Assembly: GCA_017439405.1 (NCBI GenBank)
Contig: JAFSJF010000069.1
Span: 1 to 64,000, forward strand
Reading direction: 5' to 3'
DNA length: 64,000 bases
Source: Bacteroidales bacterium
GTDB taxonomy: Bacteria; Bacteroidota; Bacteroidia; Bacteroidales; F082
The notes under the pieces were generated by a model. It saw only the letters and a list, made by a program, of their open reading frames with translations. It was not told where the DNA came from and searched no databases. Position numbers and translations under genes: made by a program. This document shows, one piece after another, positions 1-6,789 of the stretch (position 1 is the first letter of the stretch; every line of letters begins with the position of its first letter).

Positions 1-1
1 A

Positions 2-223
2 AAACATTGCGCCTTATTGTATCCATTAGAAACAGAAGAACATAATAGTCTAATTAGGGTTATCAAGTCTGAGCCTCGCAAGTTGAAAGGTTATGAAGGA
101 GAAATTTCCGGTTATGGATTAAGGATTTCAAAAGCTAAAGAAATGATAGATTTTTGGAAAGAAATGAAGGAAACAGAACATGATCTATCGAATCAAGTTA
201 TTGAGGATATGCAAAAACAATAG
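2..223 (+). CDS. C-terminal part of an unrecognised protein, cut by the window edge
   Basis: An open frame enters from the left edge and stops at the TAG ending at 223, leaving about 73 residues. The piece is charged and mostly helical in composition, with many K and E residues, and has no signal peptide or membrane segment. I do not recognise the family. Its true start lies outside the window, so no function is proposed. The gap that follows holds a -7 promoter box and a very small ORF. Confidence 0.45.
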   Translation, partial: KHCALLYPLETEEHNSLIRVIKSEPRKLKGYEGEISGYGLRISKAKEMIDFWKEMKETEHDLSNQVIEDMQKQ

Positions 224-264
224 CGTATCATGGCCTGTGCTTTAATTTGGCACAATCTTTTTGT

Positions 265-272
265 TATCTTTG
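265..272 (+). promoter_or_regulatory. Bacteroidota -7 promoter box TATCTTTG
   Basis: This matches the Bacteroidota consensus TAnnTTTG. A TTTG lies at 246-249, but the 15-bp spacer is shorter than the usual 19-21, so only the -7 element is convincing. It would drive the small ORF at 291 and the WYL regulator. Confidence 0.5.
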
Positions 273-290
273 CCGCATAAAGCCAATACC

Positions 291-401
291 ATGGATGAAG
301 AGTTAGAACGCGAGGCAACTTGTGCAAAAATTGCACAAGTTCATAAAGAAGGGAAAAGGATGGTGAAAGTGTTGGTGAACCTTATCAATCAGAAAAACTA
401 A
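291..401 (+). CDS. small 36-residue ORF upstream of the WYL regulator
   Basis: ATG at 291 and TAA at 399-401 give a 36-residue charged peptide, starting MDEELEREA, that ends 5 nt before the next start codon. It follows a good -7 box and is probably the first reading frame on the transcript. It may be a leader peptide or a small partner of the regulator. I recognise no family, and ORFs of this length can occur by chance. Confidence 0.3.
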   Translation: MDEELEREATCAKIAQVHKEGKRMVKVLVNLINQKN

Positions 402-406
402 AAACC

Positions 407-1315
407 ATGTCCCAAAACCAAATCAACAAATACGTCTGGCTCGTGGAGACACTCTACCGCGCCAAGAAAATCACGCTGAAGGAAATCAACCGCAAGTGGC
501 TCAATACCGATTTGAGCGAGGGATTGGAGATCCCGCGCCGCACGTTCCACTCCTGGAAAAACGCGGTGGAAGAGATGTTCGGCCTCGTCATTCTATGCGA
601 CAAGAGCGACGGCGACCGCTATTACATCGAGAACCGCGAGGTACTCGAAGACGACGGCCTGCAGCGCTGGCTTCTCAACACCATGTCGGCCAGCAACACG
701 CTGCTTGAGAACAAGTCGCTCAGCGGGCGCATCCTCCTTGAAAACATCCCTTCGGGACAGGACTTCCTCGCCACGGTCATGGAAGCGATGAAGAAAAGCA
801 AAATACTGGAAATCACCTACAAGGGATATTGGAGAGAACACGAAAGCACTTTCCGAGTGGCGCCCTATTGCGTGAAACTATTCCGCCAACGCTGGTATTT
901 GGTCGGCAACAGCGTCAATGAGGACAAAATCCGCATCTATGCCTTGGACCGCGTCATGGAGGCCAATCTGACGGACGCTGCTTTCAAGTACCCCAAACAA
1001 TTCGATCCGGAAAGCTATTTCAAACACTGTTTCGGCATCATCCATGACGAGAATTGTCCTTTGGAGACCGTGAAGTTGAAGGTCCGTGCCGACCAAGCCA
1101 ACTACTTGCGTTCCTTGCCCTTGCACCACAGTCAAAAGGAGCTTGAGCGCACCAATGAATACAGCCTTTTCACTGTCGAGCTTCGCCCGACGTTCGACTT
1201 CATACAGGAACTGCTTTGGAATGGCGAGGCCCTTGAGGTGCTGGAACCGCTTTGGCTGCGTGACGAAGTGGCGCAGAAAATACAATGGATGGGAGATAAC
1301 TATAAAACAAGATGA
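407..1315 (+). CDS. WYL-domain transcriptional regulator
   Basis: The protein has 302 residues. The N-terminal ~90 residues resemble a winged-helix region (RRTFHSWKNAVEEMFGL). A WYL domain follows at about 120-205, with the typical run from LEITYKG through FRVAPYCVKLFRQRWYLVG to IRIYALDR, and then the WCX-like C-terminal extension. WYL proteins are ligand-responsive DNA-binding regulators, often near defence, stress or nuclease genes. The next gene, an exonuclease, overlaps by 4 nt (ATGA), so the two are probably translationally coupled. The ligand and target are unknown. Confidence 0.85.
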   Translation: MSQNQINKYVWLVETLYRAKKITLKEINRKWLNTDLSEGLEIPRRTFHSWKNAVEEMFGLVILCDKSDGDRYYIENREVLEDDGLQRWLLNTMSASNTLLENKSLSGRILLENIPSGQDFLATVMEAMKKSKILEITYKGYWREHESTFRVAPYCVKLFRQRWYLVGNSVNEDKIRIYALDRVMEANLTDAAFKYPKQFDPESYFKHCFGIIHDENCPLETVKLKVRADQANYLRSLPLHHSQKELERTNEYSLFTVELRPTFDFIQELLWNGEALEVLEPLWLRDEVAQKIQWMGDNYKTR

Positions 1316-1806
1316 ACAACTTCGCCGCCATCGACTTCGAGACCGCCAACAACGAGCGCACCAGCGTGTGCAGCGTGGGCGTGGTGATTGTGAAAGAAGG
1401 CGAGTTCGTGGACTCGTTCTATTCACTCATCCAGCCGGAGCCGAACTATTACCTTTATTGGAACACGCTCGTACATGGCATCACCAAGGCCGACACCGAG
1501 GACGCGCCCGTTTTCCCGTATGTGTGGCACCAAATCGAGCCTTTGATTGAAGGCTTGCCCCTCGTGGCCCACAACAGCCCCTTCGACGAGGGTTGCCTGA
1601 AGGCCGTAATGCGCTGCTATCAAATGGATTACCCTGACTACCAGTTCTATTGCACCTGCCGCGCCTCACGGAAACATTTTGGAAAACGATTGCCCAACCA
1701 TCAATTGCACACCGTGGCCGAGGCCTGCGGCTACCATGAGTTCAACCACCACAACGCCCTTGCCGATGCCGAGGCTTGCGCTTGGATTGCTCGGGAGATA
1801 CTCTGA
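1312..1806 (+). CDS. DEDDh-type 3'-5' exonuclease (DnaQ/RNase T-like)
   Basis: This 164-residue protein consists of one exonuclease domain. The motifs are DFET near residue 9 (Exo I), AHNSPFDEG near 83 (Exo II), and HHNALADAEA near 146 (Exo III with the catalytic His and Asp). The family removes nucleotides from 3' ends using two metal ions. Stand-alone proteins of this size are common in Bacteroidota and lack the polymerase part of PolC. The start codon overlaps the stop of the WYL regulator, so the two genes form one operon. Confidence 0.88.
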   Translation: MNNFAAIDFETANNERTSVCSVGVVIVKEGEFVDSFYSLIQPEPNYYLYWNTLVHGITKADTEDAPVFPYVWHQIEPLIEGLPLVAHNSPFDEGCLKAVMRCYQMDYPDYQFYCTCRASRKHFGKRLPNHQLHTVAEACGYHEFNHHNALADAEACAWIAREIL

Positions 1807-1867
1807 AACGACAAGCGACGAGAAAAACGAAAGATTTTTGCAAATGGATTGAAAAAAAGCGTATTTT

Positions 1868-1993
1868 AGCCGACCAATTTATTGTTGAATTGTTGGCCGT
1901 TGAACTGTTTAATTGTTAGACAGGCAACTGCGAACATTCACAATAACCTAATAATCAACAATTAAACGAATAAACAATCAACAATTCAACACA
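1868..1993. repeat. inverted array of degenerate 7-8 bp repeats (AATTGTTG type)
   Basis: About 1880-1919 holds repeated AATTGTTG/CCGTTGA-like units and about 1950-1991 holds the complementary CAACAATT units, with a non-repeated middle. The block fills the gap upstream of pepD. Similar heptad blocks recur across the window, listed separately. Confidence 0.6.
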
Positions 1994-3463
1994 ATGAGCA
2001 CTATCAAAGATTTGGAACCGAAATGCGTGTTCAACAACTTTTACAGTTTGACGCAGATTCCGCGCCCTTCTAAGAAAGAAGCAAAAGTAATCGCCTTCAT
2101 GAAGCAATGGGGCGAAGAGCACGGCCTTGAAACCATCGTCGATGACTGCGGCAACGTCATCATCCGCAAGCCTGCCACGCCCGGCATGGAAAACCGCAAG
2201 GGCGTCATACTGCAGGCCCACTTGGACATGGTGCCGCAAAAGAACGCCGACAAGGTTCACGACTTCGAGAACGACCCGATTGAGACCCAGATCGTGGACG
2301 GCTGGGTGAAAGCCAACGGCACCACCCTCGGTGCCGACGACGGCATGGGCGCAGCCGCTGCCATGGCCGTCCTCGAAGCCACCGACCTGCAACATGGCCC
2401 CATCGAGGCCCTGTTCACCATCGACGAGGAGACGGGCATGACGGGAGCCAACAAACTCGAGCCTGGCATCCTCAAAGGCGACATTCTCATGAACATGGAC
2501 TCCGAGACCGAAGGCGAACTTTATGTGGGTTGCGCCGGCGGCGTGGATACCATCGGCACTTGGACACCTGCTTATGAAGACGTTCCTGCTGGCATGACGG
2601 CTTATCGTCTGTTTGTCAAGGGATTGAAGGGTGGACACTCTGGCATGGACATCAACCTCGGTCGCGCCAACGCCAACAAGGTGCTGAACACCATGCTGCT
2701 GATGGCTGCCGAGAAATACGGCCTGCGCCTTGCCTGCATCGACGGCGGAAGCCTGCGCAACGCCATCCCGAGAGAGGCCGAAGCCATCGTGGTCGTCCCG
2801 ACCTGCAAGATGGAAGAGTTTGCGAAGTTCGTCCCCGAATATGAAGCCATCTGCAAGGAAGAGTTCACCAAAACCGAGCCTGACCTCGCCATCCTCTGCG
2901 AAGCCGGCGAGATGCCTAAGCAGGTCATCGACGTCAAAACTCAGGACAACCTCTTCACCGCCATTGCCCGCTATCCTAACGGCGTGATTGCCATGTCGGA
3001 GGACTTCGAGGGCACCACGGAGACCTCGAGCAACCTCGCCACCATCAAGATGGAAGACGGCAAGATCGTTTGCGCCGCCCTCACCCGCAGCCTCGTGGAT
3101 GCCGCCAAGGACAAGCTTGCCGAGCAAATCCGCAAGAACCTCACCGACAACGGTGCAGAGGCCTACTCCACTGGCGATTATCCAGGCTGGAAGCCCAACA
3201 TCAACTCGCCTATCCTCAACACGATGAAACGCGTTTACAAGGAAAAATTCGGCAAGGAGCCCAAGGTGATGGTCATCCACGCCGGTTTGGAATGCGGCAT
3301 TCTCGGCTCGAAATACCCGCATTGGGACATGGTCAGCTTTGGCCCGACCTTAGTCCATCCGCACTCGCCCGACGAAGCCCTGCTCATCGAGAGCGTGCAA
3401 CCCTTCTGGGACTTCGTGGTCGAGACCTTGAAGAACATCCCTGAAAAGGATGCCGTTGCATAA
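1994..3463 (+). CDS. pepD: aminoacyl-histidine dipeptidase (peptidase M20, PepD)
   Basis: This 489-residue cytosolic metallopeptidase hydrolyses Xaa-His dipeptides such as carnosine. It has the M20 layout. The first metal motif is QAHLDMVPQ, the bridging Asp lies in GADDGMGAA, and the catalytic Glu lies in TIDEETGMTGA. The dimerisation insert begins near KGLKGGHSGMDI, and the C-terminal metal-binding stretch is HAGLECGIL. The length is normal for the family. A long inverted repeat block precedes the gene and a strong terminator follows it, so it is probably monocistronic. Confidence 0.95.
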   Translation: MSTIKDLEPKCVFNNFYSLTQIPRPSKKEAKVIAFMKQWGEEHGLETIVDDCGNVIIRKPATPGMENRKGVILQAHLDMVPQKNADKVHDFENDPIETQIVDGWVKANGTTLGADDGMGAAAAMAVLEATDLQHGPIEALFTIDEETGMTGANKLEPGILKGDILMNMDSETEGELYVGCAGGVDTIGTWTPAYEDVPAGMTAYRLFVKGLKGGHSGMDINLGRANANKVLNTMLLMAAEKYGLRLACIDGGSLRNAIPREAEAIVVVPTCKMEEFAKFVPEYEAICKEEFTKTEPDLAILCEAGEMPKQVIDVKTQDNLFTAIARYPNGVIAMSEDFEGTTETSSNLATIKMEDGKIVCAALTRSLVDAAKDKLAEQIRKNLTDNGAEAYSTGDYPGWKPNINSPILNTMKRVYKEKFGKEPKVMVIHAGLECGILGSKYPHWDMVSFGPTLVHPHSPDEALLIESVQPFWDFVVETLKNIPEKDAVA

Positions 3464-3484
3464 GCAATTTATAATCAACGTTTT

Positions 3485-3528
3485 GAAAAAGGCAAAACCC
3501 GTTTTGGTTTTGCCTTTTTCATTTTTTT
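3485..3528 (+). terminator. Rho-independent terminator after pepD
   Basis: A perfect 15-bp stem (3485-3499 with 3506-3520) and a 6-nt loop are followed by ATTTTTTT. Confidence 0.88.
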
Positions 3529-3539
3529 CGACAAAACGG

Positions 3540-3569
3540 TTGGAGCAAAAGAAATTATTTGTACTTTTG
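3540..3569 (+). promoter_or_regulatory. promoter of rpmH (TTG, 19 bp, TACTTTTG)
   Basis: The -7 box TACTTTTG at 3562-3569 is preceded by a TTG-type -33 element at 3540-3542 with a 19-bp spacer, matching the Bacteroidota pattern. Confidence 0.7.
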
Positions 3570-3623
3570 CAGCTCGAAACAAAGGGATTTTTAGCAAAAA
3601 AGAACAAATAAACAGATACAGAG

Positions 3624-3770
3624 ATGAAGCGCACTTACCAACCATCGAACAGAAAACGTAGAAACAAACACGGTTTCAGAGAAAGAATGTCAACGGCCAA
3701 CGGCCGCAAGGTTTTGGCCCGCAGAAGAGCCAAAGGCCGCAAAAAACTTACAGTTTCTGACGAGTATTAA
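3624..3770 (+). CDS. rpmH: 50S ribosomal protein L34
   Basis: The 48-residue basic protein starts [12 protein letters not shown] and contains GFRERM and [10 protein letters not shown], the full L34 signature. It is a structural protein of the large ribosomal subunit. The ATG at 3624 follows a clear promoter, and a hairpin terminator follows the stop. In many bacteria rpmH is next to rnpA and yidC. Here it stands alone, between pepD and a convergent methyltransferase. Confidence 0.97.
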   Translation: MKRTYQPSNRKRRNKHGFRERMSTANGRKVLARRRAKGRKKLTVSDEY

Positions 3771-3807
3771 TTTTCGGAAGCCGTTATATTTCTTATTTAA
3801 GGTAACG

Positions 3808-3845
3808 AAGGCGACCCACTTGGGAATCGCCTTTTGTTGTTTTTC
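3808..3845 (+). terminator. terminator after rpmH
   Basis: The arms AAGGCGA (3808-3814) and TCGCCTT (3827-3833) enclose an inner CCCA/TGGG pair. A T-rich tract (TTGTTGTTTTT) follows. Confidence 0.75.
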
Positions 3846-3922
3846 ATTGTCCCAAACTGCGTCCCGCAATTTGGATTCGAACTTGCAGTTTTTTGAATTT
3901 CGGGACGCAATTCACGACAATG
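3845..3922. repeat. inverted repeat with GCGTCCCG/CGGGACGC arms
   Basis: CATTGTC (3845-3851) pairs with GACAATG (3916-3922), and TGCGTCCCG (3858-3866) pairs with CGGGACGCA (3901-3909). It may terminate the convergent methyltransferase gene. The same GCGTCCCG word recurs in the repeats near 45.2 and 47.5 kb. Confidence 0.55.
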
Positions 3923-4682
3923 AGCAACGATAGATAATCTCCTCTCCCCTACGCGCCAAGTGCATCCTTTCACGTTGCTCGGCTGAAATCTCATAGAAAA
4001 TCCTGTCTTCCGTCACTTTGAAGCCCGCCTTGCGCAACACATCGGCATAGTCGCGGCCAAACTGGCGCACATGGTCATATTGCCCAAATAGGCGTTCTCG
4101 TTCCTTCGGGTCGGTGACGGTAGGGTCTTCAAAAGTGTCCACATCGGGATTGATGGGCACAAGGAGGATCGCCCAGCCTCCGGGCTTCAGGATGCGCCTG
4201 ATTTCGGCAAAGGCCTTGTTCGCGTCGTTGACGTGCTCCAAAACGTGGTTGCAGATGACCACGTCGTAGGTGTCGCTCGGCTGGTCGATGGCCGTCACGT
4301 CGAGATGGAGGTCGGCGATGGGCGAATCGAGGTCGGCGGTGGTGTAATCGAGGTTCTTCAAGGCACGGAAACGCTTCAAGAAAGGCTGCTCGGGCGCGAA
4401 ATGCAACACTTTCAACGGTGCGGTAAAGAAATCGGTTTTCTCCTTCAGATAAAGCCAAAGCAAACGGTGCCTTTCGAGTGACAAGCATTTGGGGCACAGA
4501 CGGTTATCCATTGCCTTCCCATAGCCGTAGGGCAAGAACTTCCGGAAATGGCCGCCACAGATGGGGCATTCCACCTTATTGCCGCGATAGAACGGACGGA
4601 TGAGCCAACTGAACACATAGCTCAGTTTGATGAGCCTTTGGCGGGGGAAAATCTTTGTGAAAAGGGAAATCAGTTTCTTCAT
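3912..4682 (-). CDS. class I SAM-dependent methyltransferase with N-terminal zinc ribbon
   Basis: The protein has 256 residues. Near residue 40 a CPICGG...CPKC pair looks like a zinc ribbon. A methyltransferase_11-type Rossmann domain follows, with ADLDSPIADLHLDVT, YDVVICNHVLEHV and LKPGGWAILLVP. The substrate is unknown. Genes of this layout often sit in polysaccharide regions, but no partner adjoins it here. The start was placed at MKKLIS (4682), because an upstream ATG adds only three residues and the N-terminus is otherwise unchanged. Confidence 0.8.
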   Translation of the reverse strand: MKKLISLFTKIFPRQRLIKLSYVFSWLIRPFYRGNKVECPICGGHFRKFLPYGYGKAMDNRLCPKCLSLERHRLLWLYLKEKTDFFTAPLKVLHFAPEQPFLKRFRALKNLDYTTADLDSPIADLHLDVTAIDQPSDTYDVVICNHVLEHVNDANKAFAEIRRILKPGGWAILLVPINPDVDTFEDPTVTDPKERERLFGQYDHVRQFGRDYADVLRKAGFKVTEDRIFYEISAEQRERMHLARRGEEIIYRCSLS

Positions 4683-4722
4683 AAACAGCAATCGTTTTTA
4701 TTGGTGTGTTTACAAGTTTGAA

Positions 4723-5088
4723 TTAGAGACCGAGAACCACCGAAGGATCGATGTTGAGCTTCGTGCAGAGGTCGCGGGAGAGCTGGTAGGACGGCTCCAT
4801 CTTGCCGTGCATCAACTCGCTCATCCTCGAAGGGCTAATGCCAAGGAGTTGCGCCACAGCAGTTTGCGTCAGGCTTCGCTCGTACATGCGGAGCTTGATG
4901 ACATCAGCCAGTTCGGGCTTGCCGATGGGATAGTGGATGCCCTCGTATTCCTCCACCATGTCGCAAAGCATGTCCATCTCCAGCATGTTCGGGTCGTCGT
5001 CCGGCACGTCGTCGCCCGTCAGCGGAAGCAGTTCGTCAATCCTTTTCAGTGCGGCCCTGTATGCCGCCTCGCTCTTAATCTGTGCCAT
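4723..5088 (-). CDS. HigA-type antitoxin, XRE-family HTH
   Basis: The protein has 121 residues, with a helical N-terminal half and an HTH at about 65-115 (LTQTAVAQLLGISPSRMSELMHGK). It ends only 3 nt from the toxin gene in the order toxin then antitoxin, which is the HigBA arrangement. HigA proteins neutralise the toxin and repress their own operon. The promoter lies upstream of the toxin gene at 5414-5445. Confidence 0.85.
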   Translation of the reverse strand: MAQIKSEAAYRAALKRIDELLPLTGDDVPDDDPNMLEMDMLCDMVEEYEGIHYPIGKPELADVIKLRMYERSLTQTAVAQLLGISPSRMSELMHGKMEPSYQLSRDLCTKLNIDPSVVLGL

Positions 5089-5091
5089 ATC

Positions 5092-5388
5092 TCAAATGTT
5101 TTTGATGTCCGTGATTCTGTCGTATTCCGCGTGAGTCCCGACAAAGCGAATGAACACCCTGCCCTTTGTGAACCTAATGACAACCACAAGACGATAGTCG
5201 TTGCCCTTGATGTTGAACACATAACGGTCGTTGCCCACATAGTCCACATTGTTGAACACAGCCCTGATGTCATTGATGTTCTTCCAATCCGCCTTCTTGG
5301 TGGTTTCATACCAGTCCATAAGCGGCTGTTGCGCCTGCGGATGGTCGGTGTAGTATTCAACGAGAGTGCTTTTCGAGATTATACGCAT
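5092..5388 (-). CDS. HigB-type mRNA interferase toxin
   Basis: The protein has 98 residues from the ATG at 5388. It matches the HigB_toxin family: MRIISKSTLVEYY, DWYETTKKADWKNINDIR, NIKGNDYRLVVVIRF, and a C-terminal GTHAEYDRI. The family cleaves mRNA on the ribosome. The start was chosen because the family begins at MRIIS and because a promoter lies just upstream. The downstream antitoxin completes the module. Confidence 0.88.
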   Translation of the reverse strand: MRIISKSTLVEYYTDHPQAQQPLMDWYETTKKADWKNINDIRAVFNNVDYVGNDRYVFNIKGNDYRLVVVIRFTKGRVFIRFVGTHAEYDRITDIKNI

Positions 5389-5413
5389 TGTCGCTTTCTT
5401 TTGGATTACCCTG

Positions 5414-5445
5414 CAAAAATACGCAACATTTTCCACATCGCCAAA
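5414..5445 (-). promoter_or_regulatory. promoter of the higBA module
   Basis: On the minus strand a TTTG -33 element (5442-5445) and TATTTTTG -7 box (5414-5421) are separated by 20 bp, which is canonical for Bacteroidota. Confidence 0.75.
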
Positions 5446-5526
5446 CATTTTTCCGAATTTTGTGCAAAACAAAGGCACTGCTATACTTAATGGCAGCAAA
5501 CCAATTCTTCTTTCGCAAAGAATCCC

Positions 5527-5534
5527 TATCTTTG
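5527..5534 (+). promoter_or_regulatory. -7 box TATCTTTG before the family 2 glycosyltransferase
   Basis: This is a perfect TAnnTTTG ending 14 nt before the ATG at 5549, which implies a very short leader. I see no clear -33 TTTG. Confidence 0.6.
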
Positions 5535-5548
5535 CAAAAAATCTGGAA

Positions 5549-6529
5549 ATGCGGTTTTCGATCATCATACCCGTTTATAACCGGCCTCAAGAAGTCGATG
5601 AGCTTTTGGAAAGCCTTATCCATCAGACTTTCAACGACTTTGAGGTGGTTGTTGTGGAGGACGGCTCCACGGAAAAATGCGATGCAGTCTGCCAAAAATA
5701 CGCTGACAAACTGCCCGTGAACTACTATTTCAAGCCCAACAGCGGCCCTGGCCCGTCGCGCAACTACGGTGCCGAGCGCAGCCAAGGCGAATACCTTATT
5801 ATATTGGACTCCGACGTCATCGTACCCGACAACTATCTGGAAACCATACGACAAGAACTCGACCGCGAGCCTTGCGACGCTTTCGGCGGCCCCGACAGGG
5901 CGCATCCGTCGTTCACGCCGATCCAGAAGGCCATCAACTACGCGATGACCTCGTTTTTCACCACGGGCGGCATCCGTGGCGGCAAGCAGAAGTTGGACAA
6001 GTTTTATCCGCGTAGCTTTAATTTAGGAATAAAAAAGTCGGTTTTCGAAGCCTTGGGAGGCTTCGCTCCTATGCGCTATGGCGAAGACATTGACCTGAGT
6101 ACCAGAATCTTTGCCAATGGTTATTCTTGTCGTCTTTTCTCCGAGGCTTTCGTCTACCACAAGCGGCGCGTCAAGTTCAGCTCGTTTTTCCGTCAGGTGA
6201 AACACAGCGGAGAGGCGCGTGTCATCCTGAAAAATAAATACCCCAACACCTTCAAGCTCGTCCACCTCTTGCCCGCCGCTTTCGTGGTCGGCAACCTGAT
6301 TTTGGTCGTGTTGGCCATTTTCAACCACTGGCTTTGGCTTGCCCCCATCATGCTCTACTGCCTGATGGTTTTCATCGATTCTTTGCTGAAAAACAAGGAC
6401 TTGAAAGTTGCATGGCTCTCAGTTCCGGCGGCTTACGTCCAGCTTTTCGGCTACGGCACAGGCTTCATCGGAGCCGCGTGGCATGAGATTTTCGGCGAAA
6501 ACAGCCAAGCGAAAACAGAAAAACCGTAA
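5549..6529 (+). CDS. family 2 glycosyltransferase with C-terminal membrane segments
   Basis: The protein has 326 residues. The GT-A domain at 1-220 starts FSIIIPVYNRP and has VVVEDGST and the DxD-like LILDSDV. The sequence GEDIDLSTRIF corresponds to the acceptor-side ED motif. Two or three hydrophobic helices follow at about 235-300, so it probably acts at the inner membrane on a lipid-linked acceptor. The start at 5549 matches the family and lies just after a promoter. The genes at 6560 and 6790 continue on the same strand and may be co-transcribed. Confidence 0.87.
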   Translation: MRFSIIIPVYNRPQEVDELLESLIHQTFNDFEVVVVEDGSTEKCDAVCQKYADKLPVNYYFKPNSGPGPSRNYGAERSQGEYLIILDSDVIVPDNYLETIRQELDREPCDAFGGPDRAHPSFTPIQKAINYAMTSFFTTGGIRGGKQKLDKFYPRSFNLGIKKSVFEALGGFAPMRYGEDIDLSTRIFANGYSCRLFSEAFVYHKRRVKFSSFFRQVKHSGEARVILKNKYPNTFKLVHLLPAAFVVGNLILVVLAIFNHWLWLAPIMLYCLMVFIDSLLKNKDLKVAWLSVPAAYVQLFGYGTGFIGAAWHEIFGENSQAKTEKP

Positions 6530-6559
6530 CTTCGCAGCACTTTTGCAACCCGAACAACC

Positions 6560-6775
6560 ATGTTACCATTCCTACGCATAACACTTTTCTCCATCCTTAT
6601 CTTCTACGCTTTCAACATGATTATCAAACTGATATTCAGGCGAAAGATGCGCAAGCTCAACGAGAAGATTGAGGAAACGCTCGGTGTCGACAACTCAGCC
6701 CCGAAGGAAGACCAGATAAAGCCCCGCATCGACCCGAACATTGGAGAATACACTGATTTTGAAGAAGTTGAATAG
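6560..6775 (+). CDS. small membrane protein, DUF4834-like
   Basis: The protein has 71 residues: one N-terminal membrane helix (FLRITLFSILIFYAFNMII), a basic stretch, then an acidic tail. It resembles the DUF4834 family of Bacteroidota, which has no known function. It sits 30 nt after the glycosyltransferase and 14 nt before the YfhO gene, so the three probably form one operon. Confidence 0.65.
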   Translation: MLPFLRITLFSILIFYAFNMIIKLIFRRKMRKLNEKIEETLGVDNSAPKEDQIKPRIDPNIGEYTDFEEVE

Positions 6776-6789
6776 AAAACAAGACTATT

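Noticed and set aside
1955..3322. 455-codon open frame on the minus strand opposite pepD
   Set aside because: It is the mirror of a well-recognised gene with strong third-position bias, and its product shows no family motifs.
4627..5490. 287-codon plus-strand open frame across the higBA region
   Set aside because: Both higA and higB are clear on the minus strand with their own promoter; the plus-strand product is not protein-like.
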